Shown one piece after another: positions 36,115 through 47,944 of a stretch of 64,000 nt of DNA. The DNA is from Cryptomeria japonica. Taxonomy: Eukaryota > Streptophyta > Pinopsida > Cupressales > Cupressaceae. The position numbers and the translations under genes are program-made. Positions within the stretch are counted from its first letter, which is position 1. Every line of letters begins with the position of its first letter. The notes below the pieces were generated by a model. That model was given only the letters and a program-made list of their open reading frames with translations. It did no database searches and had not been told where the DNA came from. The stretch lies in NCBI RefSeq assembly GCF_030272615.1, contig NC_081414.1, forward strand, positions 817,728,396 through 817,792,395. The letters run 5' to 3'.

Positions 36115-37549
36115 CTAAATCATAATAAACTTGAATTACTAATTCAATCTCCTAATTTTATTTCACAGTTTATATATTTAATTTGATCTTAAAAAGTACT
36201 CACAATAAATTTGTCCACAAAAATAATACAAAAATAATATCTCTTATATATTTTACATGCTTAGTGTACTTTCATTTCACTTACTTTTCTAAAAGAAATT
36301 GAAATTTTTAAGTATTATAAAGAAATAAAATTGAAATAAAATAAATACTATCAAATAATTAAATTAATTTTTAAATAATTTAAAAAATTTATGTTCACAA
36401 TAAAGTAAATAAAAATAATCTTATATTAAAGTAAAATAACTCTTAAATAAATAAAATATGATATCTATACTACTATTAATATTAGTTTCTATAATCCAAT
36501 ACTGATATATACAATAGTTCATATTCATGCAAACATGAGTATTATTTTAATAAATTATCTCAAATACCTCATCTATTTAAGGGTAGGTGTTGTATGGTAT
36601 TACAAAATCCTAATTGTGGTTGTACTTATTTAAATAGTAAATATTTTGTATCAGACCTTTCTAAAAAAGGCACTTCAACTGGAGAATCTAGAAGATTATT
36701 CATTCATGATACCATTTATATTTTTCTAACTAGCTATAATGAAGTTGAATGGCTCCAAATGAGCCCACCAAGGATCAAGTCTTGCTACGTGCAAAGCTCC
36801 AACATCATAAGGGATGAGGTCGGGATCGTGCCGCAGGCAAATATGACGGAATGGATACCCCTCAGTCCTTGGCTATTAGCCAAAGAGGTTCAACCTATCG
36901 GCTTGTGCCCCCATATCGGGTGACAAAAAATACTTTGTGAATACCCTCGATGGGCTAGCACCTCGCGGGCTTCATGCCCTTGTTGGGTTGTCATGCTCGT
37001 AGGTGTAGACCTCCATAAAAAAAAAAAAAAACTTTCAAATTAAGTCGAGATGTGATCTAGATTGGTGGTAGGATGAAGTAATTCATAGCCTAACTTTGAA
37101 ATAAAAATAATTTAAAATAAATATTTATTTTTAAATATATAGACTTCAAAATCTTAAAATATCTTAATGTCTATCATGAAACAATTAAAAGTTAGATATA
37201 AGTATATAATATGTACTATATTTTTTAAGTAAAAAAATCACTTCTAATTTTACATTTTAAATAAAATAATGAATGTAGATTTTTTTAAAATATAATTAAA
37301 AGTTACATACAAAATTAGAAAAAAAACATTACTAAAACTAAATTTTAAGATGAAATGAAACAGTTTTAAAATTAAAATTAAAACATATTTATAAAACAAA
37401 ACAATTCTAAACTAAAAGAGAACAAGAGTTTGTTTTTTCTTATTAATGTTGAATCTAAGGTATTTTTTAATTATTATTATATCATGTAATATTTGAATTA
37501 AAAAAAAAGAAGCAAATAATAAATTCATATTTTAGAAAAGTATACTTAC
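36115..37549 (-). other. Large intron of the terpene synthase pseudogene
   Basis: AT-rich intron of about 1.4 kb, enlarged by the SINE-like insertion. Its donor reads GTAAGTATA and its acceptor TTTAG on the minus strand. Apart from the retroposon I see only A/T-rich low-complexity DNA. Confidence 0.6.
36750..37031 (+). mobile_element. SINE-like retroposon with poly(A) tail in a terpene synthase intron
   Basis: About 280 bp of comparatively GC-rich sequence sits in the very AT-rich intron between exons 37550-37907 and 35863-36114 and ends in a run of 15 A at 37017-37031. It contains GAGGTTCAACC, resembling a pol III B box, and short inverted GGCTATTAGCC-like motifs. I could not find clear target duplications or a confident A box, so the left edge is approximate and the family is not identified. 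The 109-codon open frame across it has no protein signature. Confidence 0.45.
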
Positions 37550-39824
37550 TGCTTTTGTAATAAATGGCATCATGTCATGTCCTTGCTTTCCAGTTGCCTC
37601 ATTTACCAATTAATGTACTGTTTGAAAAATAAATTCTAGAATTCTCCTGAAATTAGTTGGAATATCTTGTACAATAGAAATATCCCAACCTTGAGTAATA
37701 GCCCTAACAACAAGTTCAGCTTGCTCAAATGTTAATTAATCATCAAGAAGATCGTCGATTAAAGAAAGAAGTGTTGTTGATTTGGTAAAATCCATTCTAC
37801 TACTATAAAATTCCTCTTCATCTACAACACTAACTCCTAACAAATAATAATCTATGGGACGTTGTCTAATTGAAATCAATTTAATGATCGTGCATTCTGC
37901 CCACCAACTGTCATAAAAATAAATTAAATTATTACGTTCTTTATAATAATTAATTTTAAAATTGATAGGTTTAGAATAATTGAATTTTTCTTTTAACTAT
38001 ATCCATGCTCTTATCAAGAATACAAATGTTTTAAATTGGCAGTTCTCATGCTCAATGCATGATAAACCTTGGTTGAATTCATTCAATTATATCAACAAAG
38101 TAATCAACTATTTAATTTATAATTAGATCAAACATTAAACTATTGCATAAATATTTATAATCTTTTCATTATTATTTGTTTTTGTTGCTTTCATATTATT
38201 TAAATCTATAATTTTCAAAAAAAATTATTTAATTTGTTTGACAGTGATAATTACCTAAAGATTTTTTTCATTTCCATCTTGTACTACCAATTTCAGAATC
38301 TTGTTATCCTTTAACCTGAAAAAAAAATCCCTTAATTAGCTTAAAGAAGTTTAAAATCTATTATTAATTGAAAAGTTGAAAAACAATTGATAATAATATT
38401 TGTAACTTTTACTTGAAATTGCCCTCTTCATATATTTCAATGAAATTTTGTGCCTCCCATCTAGAAAAGGTACAAGTCCATTCATACAAGAGTGCATATT
38501 CCACCTATGGAATTGAAATGATAAAATTTAATAAATATCCATTAACCTCTATTTTAAGAACATTCTTAATATAATAATTCGATTTAAATTTTTTTAAAAA
38601 AACTTACCTCTTTCAGAAAACTTTTCTTATATGTATTTTCAAATTTTTGTAACATTTGCTTAAGATATGCTGAGCTAAACATTTTAGCTTCTTCCATAAC
38701 TTTTTCTCCTGGAAATGCCACACTTGAAGCTCTAAAGAGATTGAGAATACTTTGCATCCCATATTCCTCTACAATAATATTCTGATTATTATCATTGTTT
38801 CCTTCCGAGAAAAAGAACTGCCCACTTTTATCTTTGAAGTTATCCAACACATCTTCCCACAGTATAACACAAACAAATCATTAACCATCTTTATGTAAGT
38901 ACCAAAAAATAATAAAGAAATAATTAAGGTTGATAATGAAAGAAAAAACACTTTAAAAGTACAGTGAGTTATTGGAATCAGTATAAATTTATCAAAAAAA
39001 AATTAATATATGTTCTCTGATAGTTGTAACTTACATATATAGCATAAGGATTGAAAAACATATTTAAATTATATTACGCTATTTGGGTACCTATAGATAT
39101 ACCATAACGATGGAGCCTAAGAAGTTTGAGTCCTAAAGCTGTAGCATTCAAATTCTTCATAACACTTTTGGATCCTAATCCTATGCCCACACTTCCATCC
39201 CAACATCTGCATCCATTATTAACTAAAACTTTTTGTTAATGTAGTCAATCATGTAAAATCCATTGCAAAACTATTTCTATCACAAGCGAGTTGTGTAAGC
39301 TCAATAGATATTTATCGCCTGTATAGAAACTCTAACATTAACAATCAAATAATATGTTAGGATTTCCATCACAATTTATATATTTTGTAAGCAACCCAAA
39401 TGGTAAAAGAAAAATTCAACAAACCTGTAAACATAATCAAGAGCTTCTTTTATTTCAGCCTGAAAATATCGATCTATTCCGAGGCATTGCAATGCATCAA
39501 CCATCTCAAGTTGCTCGATCAGATCACCATCTAATCTAGTCTGCATTTCTTTTAAAAACATTTTCACTTCCTTAACTAGTGTTTCCACACATTCTCGGTA
39601 TTCAGATCCCTGAAAAATGCACAATCAACAAGGAAGAAAAAATAGCAGAAGAATCTACAAATGAAAACTTTGTTGAGAATAGAAAAGAAGTTATTTACCC
39701 CATATGGTGTTTCCATAGATTGGACAAACTCATTATTCCATAGATTCAAATATTTTTGAGGTGTTCCCACAGAAGAAACAGAAGAAATGTTGTGCCCAAA
39801 AAAATTGAGACCAACAAAAATTTA

Positions 39825-39911
39825 TGAGTTGAATGCTTGTGCTCAACTTTACAAGGATACTGATATTTATATGCTTTGCATGGTATTTAGTGTTTAATGA
39901 ATTTGTTTGAA
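39825..39911. repeat. 5' flank of terpene synthase, start of tandem-repeat unit 1
   Basis: The sequence GCTTGTGCTCAACTTTACAA and, further on, ATGCTTTGCATGGTATTTAG recurs at about 60637-60720 and 61735-61825. This short piece is unit 1 of the upstream array. It is cut by the LINE at 39912 and resumes at 45961. It probably includes the old promoter; no TATA box is called with confidence. Confidence 0.75.
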
Positions 39912-39960
39912 GGGCCTCAAAAATGACAATGAAAAGGAAACAAACATAAGAGGGAAATTG

Positions 39961-40335
39961 ATCCTACACCACTAGGTGCTCTTGCATCATCCTATCTTCT
40001 ACCATTAATCTATCTAAAGTTTCAAGATAATCAAGAGGTAGACCATCCCTTCCACTAAAATCCCAACCATCAACATGCTCTGAAGCCCACTTGGCCAAAC
40101 AATCAGCCACTCTATTCCACCCCCTGGGAATATGACAAAAGGAGACAAATTCCAATGTATTACACAGTTGTAAAATTTGTCTAACCACAGAATCTAATTG
40201 CCAACTCACATCATTTGAATTTTTTCTGTTCAATATGTCCACAACAATCTGAGAATCCGACTCACAAATAATCTTCCTCCATCCTAAAGAATAGCCTCGC
40301 TCAACAACAATCTTAATAGCTAGGGCCTCCATAAT
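39961..40335 (-). pseudogene. LINE ORF2, RNase H domain
   Basis: An open stretch reads MEALAIKIVVERG, then IICESDSQIVVDILNRK, then HIPRGWNRVADCLAKWA, with the active-site pattern of plant LINE RNase H (E in the AL helix, D in ESDS, and a C-terminal D in VADCLA). It ends at a stop at 39961, some 50 bases from the element's 3' junction. It removes template RNA during target-primed reverse transcription in elements that carry it. Confidence 0.85.
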
Positions 40336-40479
40336 ATTTTTAGAGTTGTGCCCAATATAAATAGAGAAGAAAAAAACTGCACAACCATCATCACCTCTAC
40401 CTATACCTCCAATACCTACATGTCCAGGATTCCCACGGGAAGAGCCATCTGTATTAATTTTTTAAGATTCCCACAGGAG

Positions 40480-41300
40480 GGGGAATCTACCTTCCATCTC
40501 TACCTATCCATTGCTTCACATGTCGAGATCTATTTCCAGCAGCATAGTCCATTTTAATGTTTTCCAATTGCAGAGTCCTTACAGTAGTATAATCACCTGG
40601 CTCAACATTTTCAGACAAATTGCACTTAGCTGAGATTGTCTCCTGAAGCCTATTAACTATCTTCTGCCACAACCGAAGACTCCCTATATGTGAATCACAA
40701 AAGACCCTTTGATTCCTTTCCATCCATAAATTCTAGATAATAAGGGCTAGCCCAATAGCCTAGGCCACTTGAAGAAAAGAGGTCTTTACTGAGGGTCTAC
40801 CCAGGCTATCCCAAAAGTCAATTAAGGAGGTAGCATGAAAACAAGCATGTTGCCAAGCCTCCCACCACTTGTGCCAAATCTCCCTAGAGAAAGGGCATAA
40901 AAAAAACAAGTGGGAGAAGTCTTCCTCATTATGCATACAAAGATAACAGATGGATGGTCCCTGGAAGCCTCTCTTACAAAGATTCTCCCATGTGAGGCAT
41001 TTCCTCTAAGCAACCAGCCATAAGAAAAAATTACATTTCGGCCAAGAGAAGCTATTCCAAACCTTCTTCCACCAACAAACATCCTTCAGGCCATGCAATT
41101 GCCTATCAAGTTGAGCATAACCTTCAGCAATAGAAAAATTGCCTTTTGGGTTAGGACCCCAAGCCAAAATATCTCTCTCCTTGAGGTAACTACATAACCT
41201 ACTCTCCAATATATTAACCAACGCCACATGATCTTCATCCGAGACACCCAAGGGCCATTCAAGAGGATCCTTCCAAAAAGTCACCTCAACCTATCCAATG
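40480..41300 (-). pseudogene. LINE ORF2, C-terminal zinc-binding region
   Basis: The minus strand reads FSWPKCNFFLWLVA, then CLTWENLCKRGFQGPSICYLC, then HLFFLCPFSREIWHKWWE, the zf-RVT pattern (C..C..H...CP.....W) that follows RT in plant LINEs. LWMERNQRVF comes next. Stops are present, including TAG where tryptophan or glutamine is expected in VA*A and II*NLW. Confidence 0.8.
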
Positions 41301-42930
41301 CACCTAATTGTTTTAAAATTCTCCACCTTAACCCATCCAGCATCAGTGAAAATGTTGCAAAGAGGTTGAAGGTGTGGATAACTAGATAGAATAGGAGGGT
41401 GGCCATCCCAAGAGTCCTGCCAAAAAAGAGCTTCAGAGCCTTTATTACAAATCCAGAAAAGACCATCTTTAATAAGTTGGGCACCTTTTTAAAGAGTATC
41501 CCAGATACAAGAGCCCCTGCCCACTAAACTAAGATGAGGTACCGCATGATCATTAGTCCTAGGGAGATACTTGTGGGTTAAAGTCTTGGTCGAGTCTTGA
41601 TCCTAACTGTTACACCACCTCCAATATAGCTTAGTCGCCAAGGCTTTGCTAACCAAAGCAATAGATTTGAGGCCAAGACCCCCAGCATGTCCTGGTCTAC
41701 AAATAGAGTCCTATTTAACTAAACTCCACTTAGAAGGAAGAAAACTACTAGACCAAAGAAATTGATGGGAAAGAGCATCAAACTCTCTCACAAAGCTAGA
41801 TGGGGGAGCCTACACAAAACATCTATTAATGAGAAGTGCTTGCACCACAGTCTTCAGAAGAATTACTCTTCTAGCAGAGGATAACCACCTGTAATTCCAA
41901 TGATTAACCTTGCAATGAAATTTATCCAAAATTCCTTGCCAAAAATCTCTACATCGAACCCCCAAATCTAAAGGAATCTTGATGTACAACAAAGGAGGGG
42001 ACCCTCTCTGAAATTTGAGGATCCTAGCAATCCTATTCTAAATAAGCTGATGGGTGTTAAATAAATATATGGATGATTTATCTTCATTAATTTTTTGACC
42101 TGAGGCTTTGCAATAGATATCCAAAGCTCTTCTGAAATTCATTGCCTCATTGGTTCTAGCCCTACCCATCAAACATGTGTCATCCAAAAACTAAAGATGG
42201 GAGTAGGGAGGTAGAGCATTGCTCCAACTCCAGCCCTGAGTAAGACCATGTCTCACCTGAGAAGTGATAAATCTGCCAAGACCTTCAACCATGAGAATAA
42301 ATAAATAGGTAGATAAAGGTTCCCCTTGTCGAAGCCCCCGTGAAGCGCTAAACAATTATGAGGATTCTCCATTAATAAGAATTGAGAAAGAGGTAGAAGT
42401 CACAAAACTAAGAACCCAATTCACCCACTCTTCTACAAAACCAAAAGCCAAAAGGATCTTCTATAAGAAATCACAACTCACCCTATCATAAGCTTTGGCC
42501 ATGTCAAGTTTAATAAACACAGCCTTCTCCTTACTCCTTAGAGAAAGCCATCAAATGAATAGCCTCCATTGCTATCAAAACTCCATCAAGGATATATCTT
42601 CCATCAATGAAACCACCTTGCTCTTTAGAAACCAAAGTGCAGAGGAGAGGTTTGAGTCACTCAACAATCAATTTAGTGATTATCTTGTAGACAACATTAC
42701 ATAAAGCAATAGGCCTATACTAATCCAAGCTATTAGCCCCCTCCTTCTTAGGAACAAGAGCCAAGAAGGTAGAATTCATAGATTTGAGCATTTGTTTATT
42801 TCTATAAGATTCCTATACCACATCTAGAAGATCATAATTTATAATATCCCAAAATTCTTGAAAAAAACTCAATAGGAAACCCATCAAGGCCAGGAGCCTT
42901 GCCTTTTTTCACTTGAAACACAACCCCCTC
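41300..42930 (-). pseudogene. LINE ORF2, reverse transcriptase domain
   Basis: Motifs in order on the minus strand are KGKAPGLDGFPIEFF (about 42880-42920), YRPIALCNVVYKI, KEQGGFIDGRYILDGV and a FLDDT catalytic box at about 42177-42191, where L1 relatives have FADD. Downstream, FRRALDIYCKASGQKINEDK is the usual follow-on helix. Multiple stops are present; several are TAG at positions that are Gln or Trp in relatives (for example before FLDD). Confidence 0.85.
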
Positions 42931-44278
42931 AAGTTTAGACAACAAAATGGGGTGCAAGAGAGCATCATTCATTTCAAAAGAGACAAGAAGGGGAATACAG
43001 TTCAAGATGGCCCTCTCTTCTACCATAGCTTCAGGATCCTCTTTGGTAAACAAATTAGAAAAAAAACTGACAACTTTCGTAACAATTTCTTCTTTAGATG
43101 AAAGATGAACCCCTTCTGAAGATATGAGAGAGGTAATAGAGTTACCATACCTACGAGCCTTAACAAAATTATGAAAAAAAATAATGTTTCTATCACCTTC
43201 TTGGAGCCAATCCACACAAGACTTTTGTTTCCAGAAAATCTCCTCACGCAACTCCCACTCTTCTAGGTCCTTTAGAGAAAGGGACTCAACCATACTGAGC
43301 TCCACAGTCATCCCTTGATCCCTAATTTGACACGTAACCTCGTCTAGCTTGGCTTGAGCTACCATCTTGTATCTATGCAGATTCCCAAAACATTGTTTAT
43401 TCCACCTCTTCAGCCTATATTTCACATGTTGTAATCTCTTCCCAAAGGTGTACATATCCTACCCATGGGTAGGGACCCCTTCATACCACCAATCAACCAT
43501 AATATCCCTCAATGACTGATCATGAAGCCACATAAATTAAAATTTGAAAGAGGGATTTTTGGAGGTTCTAACAGATGTAATAGAAATCTTAATAGGCCAA
43601 TGATGAGAACCCCTCCAATTAAGAATTTTTGAACTAGTGGACCGCCTTTCATGCACCCAATAGCAGGAAACCAAAAATCTATCAAGCCTTTTAGAGATAG
43701 CCTCAACACGACTCCTATTATTCCATGTAAAGACACCATTAATTGGCTTCACATAAATGAGATTCAAGAGACCAATATTATCTCTGAGTAAATTTGAGGA
43801 AGGATCAAGCCTGAATAACCCACCTTGCTTTTCATCCAAACTGGTAATGACATTAAAATCTCTAGCCAAAATCTAGGGGGATAAAAGGATCTTGAGCCCG
43901 AAGATTGATGTGAGCCCAAAGATGTGACTTACCCATAAGATCAGTAGGAGCATAAATATTAGAGAAGAGGCATCTTTCTCCAGTTTCAAAGCTAGAAGCG
44001 ACCATAGAAATGGAAGACCTACTAGAAAACCACCACAAAGGGGAAACTTTCCTTGGGTTCTTGAAGCAATCAACCCCCCCTGAATTGCCATGAGAGCTCA
44101 CTCCCTGCCAAAGGCCCTGGGGCCAAACATGAAAAGCACAACTGGCCAAACCATCCATTGAAAGTTTGGTTTCCTGAATAAAAACAACATCAGGAGACTC
44201 AAAGTCAATTAGTCTATGAACAACCTTTTGTCTAGGGATGTTGTTCAACCCCCTCACATTCCATGAGAGCACAATCAT
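42931..44278 (-). pseudogene. LINE ORF2, endonuclease domain and linker to RT
   Basis: Begins MIVLSWNVRGLNN (44278), the N of the apurinic-type endonuclease. QETKLS (catalytic E) follows, then SNIYAPTD, then ARDFNVI where GDFN is usual, then a GSHHWPI-like end where SDH is typical. A frame slip sits in the CCCCC run near 43874, and TAG replaces the Trp before ILA. The linker to RT is open for 207 codons (42832-43455) and includes SCVDWLQEGDRNIIFFH, a standard LINE landmark. The enzyme nicks target DNA. Confidence 0.87.
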
Positions 44279-44373
44279 TTATGTGGTTGAGAGAAGTAGG
44301 AATCAATGGGCTTCATAGACCCTGACTCAACCAAAGTATCACTAATAAGCTTAACCTTTTTCTGATCCATTTT

Positions 44374-45714
44374 TCATCCACTCCTTAAAGGTTTGTCTAA
44401 AGAACCCTTTTTGAGGGTTTTCTGCTGCAAGCCTAAAATAGGTGGGGTTTTGTTACTCTTCACAGAACCTGAGGCCACTATAGTGGAAGGAGGAGTAGAT
44501 GCCATGACCAATGCACCTTCAGGGACTTGTGACCCACTAAGATCTTTGTTGTCCTGAACATGGGAAGGCAAATCCATAACCATTTGAACATCTTGTTGAT
44601 TCTCCAAAGATAGGGCCCGACCCTCTTTCTTGGAATCCCCATCCACCACCTCATGCTGACATTGGGCACCCAAGGACATTTCAACTGGAACTCCTTCCTC
44701 TTGGACCAAATCCTCTAGAACTTCAAACCTATTTAGGGTGACATCATTTTTCCTATCCAACCAGGTTCTCTTCTTTCCTTCGTCTTTATTCTAAGGTTTG
44801 ATAGGAATGAAGCTATCTTTATCAACAAGACCATTAGGTATAGGGGCTCTCCCCTTATCTTCTCCTAGAATAGAGTGAGGAGGATTGGAAATGGACAGTT
44901 TAGAAGATTTATTTCTGGGACATCTCTGCTGTAAATGGCCATATTCATGACAAATTTTGCATCTAAATGGCAGGGTCTCATAGTCCAACTATTGGATCCA
45001 AGAAGATGTCCCCAAATAGATTTCCATAGAGTCTAGCAAAGGATTATTTAAATCAACTTCTACACATATACAAGCATAGGAAATTACCTTTCGATCTTGA
45101 GTTTATGAGGCCGAACCCATAGGTTTACCAAGAAGCAATGAGATTGAGTGAAGAATATCTTCTCTCCAGAATTCCAATAGAAGCCTCAACAATTGGATCC
45201 ACATGAGAACACGAGAGGGAAGCTCCTCAATAGAATTAAAGCCAATATGCCAAGGTTTGATAAAGAGTCCCACCTGGTTGAAAAAATAAGTGACACCCTC
45301 AAAAGCCTTGTTCCTATCTGCCAAGTTGGAAAAAATAACTAGAAAATAGTTATTGGCTGCCATAAGTAGCTCCATGTCTCCTTCATGATTCCAGACATGG
45401 CGTGCCCAAGATTCTAAAATAGGTATAGAGAGGTGAAGACTAATAAACTTGCATATGAGAGCATGATTACACCAATATTCAACATCCTCCAAAATTTTCT
45501 TAGGTTGAATAACCAGAACTGGACGATATTGGGATCTCTCCAAACAACCATTCACCTTTTTCATACAAAAAGGCTCTTTCAAAGAATAGACACCTACCCT
45601 TGATTGGGAATGACTAATGTGTTCCTTTCCACATGAATGCATCAAATGAGATAGATCTGCTATATCTAGATCTCTAGAGATCATCTGAGAAGAGGATAAT
45701 CCTCTATTCTCCAT
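44374..45714 (-). pseudogene. LINE ORF1, nucleic-acid-binding protein
   Basis: Probable start MENRGLSSSQ at 45714; the open frame continues upstream to 45921, but that part is leader. A DUF4283-like domain is seen in WARHVWNHEGDMELLMAANN, FFNQVGLFIKPWHIGF and a PSRVLMWIQL segment. A CCHC knuckle CKICHEYGHLQQRC follows at about 44930-44970. The tail to 44374 is charged and low complexity. Stops break the frame after GKPMGSAS and near the knuckle. ORF1 proteins coat LINE RNA. Confidence 0.82.
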
Positions 45715-45960
45715 GGACCTAGAGATAATACAAAAAGAAGAAAAATAAGAGGGGTGGAAAACCCAACCACAAAACCCCACACACCCCCAATGGCAACCCA
45801 AAGTAGAAGAAATAGAAAAGGGTTGCAAAAAAAACCCTACGGCAGCCCAAAAAACCCGACCATGGGAAAGCAAAAACTGACCCCCAACAAGCAAGAAACC
45901 CCCCCGCGCGAAAGGAAGCAAGCAGAGTGTAGGTTACAGGCTAGAGAACGACACCCACTC

Positions 45961-46443
45961 TATTTGATTGATATGTAAAATTAATATATATTTATCTTTC
46001 ATTATATTGGAATTAGTCGTTGTATCTAGACCACACACTCACAACAATATTAATTAGTCAATTTTTATTGGGAATTGTTACTTTTTTATTATGAAATATG
46101 TTATCAATTCTGACCTACTTTTATTGAATTTTTTATTTATGCATTAAATATTTGAAAGGGAAACCAAGTAAAAAATCTGAAAAACCAATTGTCTATGATA
46201 CTTTTTCTATAACTTACCAAAAGTTTAAAGCAATATTTTAGTTGTCTAATTGTGCCATAAAATGGGTCCCATTATTAATTAATGACAAATGTCAATACAA
46301 CTTATCTTTCTTACCAACTATGACTTGCTTTAATTGAATCTTTCACTTATCCATTCAAGATATGAAAGGAAAACCAAGTAAAAAAATTCACAAATCAATT
46401 GTCCATGATAATTTTTGTATAACTTATCAAAAGTTGAAAGCAA
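45961..46443. repeat. Tandem-repeat unit 1, second part
   Basis: This AT-rich sequence is nearly colinear with 60893-61375 and about 61998-62455. It contains a two-fold internal repeat of about 230 bp: ACCAAGTAAAAAA, TCAATTGTC(T/C)ATGATA, AAAAGTT(T/G)AAAGCAATAT and TTAATTAATGACAAATGTCA occur twice per unit. The copia element is inserted in the second subunit at TATCT/TATTT. I see no gene here. Confidence 0.85.
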
Positions 46444-46448
46444 TATCT

Positions 46449-47873
46449 TGTTGGCATATGATGAAGCAGTGACAATGTATGTCGTCATTGATGTCAATAA
46501 GTGAACAAGTATGTGGTACCCAAGCAAGTGAACCGGTATGAACCAGTATGAAGATTGGAAGCAACTATAGTCAACCGAGATGGAGTGAACTGGTGTTGGG
46601 GTTCACAATTTGACTATCGGTTGGTAGTCTTATTTCAGCTCTAGGGTTTCCAGTTTGGCTTGTGCAGTGCAACCGATGATGTTTTGTGATGTGTTAGTTA
46701 AGAACAAGGATAAGGATCAAGATGCCACATCAGCTATGTGGACATGAAGGATTTCTTCGAGGATCTTGCTCATGAAGATCGAATTCATTGAATGTCTACC
46801 TTAGGAATGTGAATTTTTCTTAGAGGTATGAGAAAAGCGTGTGATGGGTTACTATTTTCTAGTTGCGGTGAAGATTGGACGATGCAGAATGACTTGAGAT
46901 ATTTCTCAAATTGTTTTATTCTATGCAAATCATTTTAATGGTTAGGATTGGACCTCTTGTAATTGTAAACCTAAAATGCTTAGGGTTTAGGGTTTATGCT
47001 ACCAACCTAATTGTTGTTGTCTATAAGGTCGATGATGTTTGTTATTGTTTGAGTTGGCAAAAGTTGTGTTTGTGTCCGCATAAAGAGATACTTTCCAAAC
47101 CAGGGTGTGGAATCTGCAGAGTGTGACTGCAGAGGAGAGGAATTGAAAGGGATCTCCCTTAGAAAGTAGTGTTGTTATCAGATCAGAGCTTTACCTGTTG
47201 ACTTCTAACCATCTTAATAGAAGGAAAATCCCTTGACCAGGTAGCTTTAACAAGCTTGTTGCAAATCCTCTAACCAGGTGACTCAAGCTCATTGAGTTCT
47301 TTAAATCCTCTAGCGAGGTAACCTTTAATAGGGTTTATAGCCATCCCTTAACCAAGTGATCCATAAAAGGATTAGCTCCTAACAGAACCTTATTGTAAAT
47401 TCTTTAACCGAACTAGGCTCCTAACAGAGCGAAATTCAAAAGAATTCAAAAACAAGCTTTTGGGTATTCATCCCCACCGTGGTTTTTCCCATTTGGGTTT
47501 CCACATGAAAAATATGTGTGTCATGGGCTATGTATTTTTTATGTGATGATTGAGTAGGTTTTGTTCAGTTGTATATGCATGCAGAGCTAATGGTTGTGAT
47601 ATTACTAACGCAACTCATGCATGTTCAAACTGGTAAAATAGCTATCTAGATTTGAAAAGTGTTGTATGCTATTTGATGTAATTTTGTTTTACCGGTTTAG
47701 TTGTCTGAAGCATTTCTATTTAACCGGTATTGCTATGGTTAAGTATAGTGGTATAGACAACTAGTTATCTATGTTCAAAGAGTGTAAAAATATTAAAGCA
47801 AGTTTTTGTCTATACTGATTCACCCCCCCTCTCAGTACTGGTTAGAGTATTAGTTGTTCATCATTATTCATCA
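46449..47873 (+). repeat. Copia 5' LTR
   Basis: This 1,425-bp repeat runs from TGTTGGCATATG to TTATTCATCA and pairs with 58909-60311. Near its 3' end it has TGATTCACCCCCCC, a block also present at the end of the non-autonomous LTRs. Short frames at 46330-46527 and 46911-47126 are not genes. Confidence 0.92.
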
Positions 47874-47875
47874 AT

Positions 47876-47887
47876 TGGTATCAGAGC
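47876..47887 (+). promoter_or_regulatory. Copia primer-binding site (tRNA-iMet)
   Basis: TGGTATCAGAGC starts two bases after the 5' LTR. Confidence 0.93.
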
Positions 47888-47944
47888 AACTCCAAGTCCT
47901 TAGTGATATAAGCCTAACCACTTGAGGTAAAAGATCCCACTTTA

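Larger units (their letters stand above)
35624..39821 (-). pseudogene. Terpene synthase pseudogene (TPS-d-like), main body
   Basis: Terpene synthases ionise prenyl diphosphates to make mono-, sesqui- or diterpenes. Exons on the minus strand, from splice sites and homology: 39699-39821 (LNLWNNEF, TPYG), 39425-39609, 39091-39206 (LNATALGLKLLRLHRYGIS), 38608-38852, 38413-38504 (EYALLYEWTCTFSRWEAQNF), 38255-38315, 37550-37907, 35863-36114 and 35624-35763, finishing at 15592-15753. The exon at 37550-37907 holds the RQRP loop and the metal-binding DDLLDD (DDxxD type). The second metal site near 35870 (RLIDDVYDY) is degenerate. Damage: no ATG in the first exon, the RRx8W arginines absent, TAA directly after DDLLDD, another TAA after QTVH, TAG in the last two exons, a probable frame slip at 38255, and the 19.9-kb insertion. 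Total exon length fits about 570 residues, close to a sesquiterpene or transit-peptide-less enzyme. Product unknown. Confidence 0.9.
39912..45960 (-). mobile_element. L1-type LINE with 3' RNase H
   Basis: About 6.05 kb on the minus strand with a C/G-rich 5' leader, ORF1 (DUF4283-like plus CCHC), then ORF2 with endonuclease, reverse transcriptase, C-terminal zinc-binding region and RNase H. This is the layout of plant L1 elements that acquired an RNase H. No poly(A) or target duplication is seen at the 3' end (39912). Compared with unit 2 of the flanking array, about 160 bp of target are missing (equivalent of 60732-60892), so the 3' end and adjoining target were probably lost together. Stops and frame slips are numerous. 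Confidence 0.88.

Noticed and set aside
38769-38951. 60-codon hydrophobic frame within the terpene synthase region
   Set aside because: It overlaps exon 38608-38852 in another frame and runs into intron.
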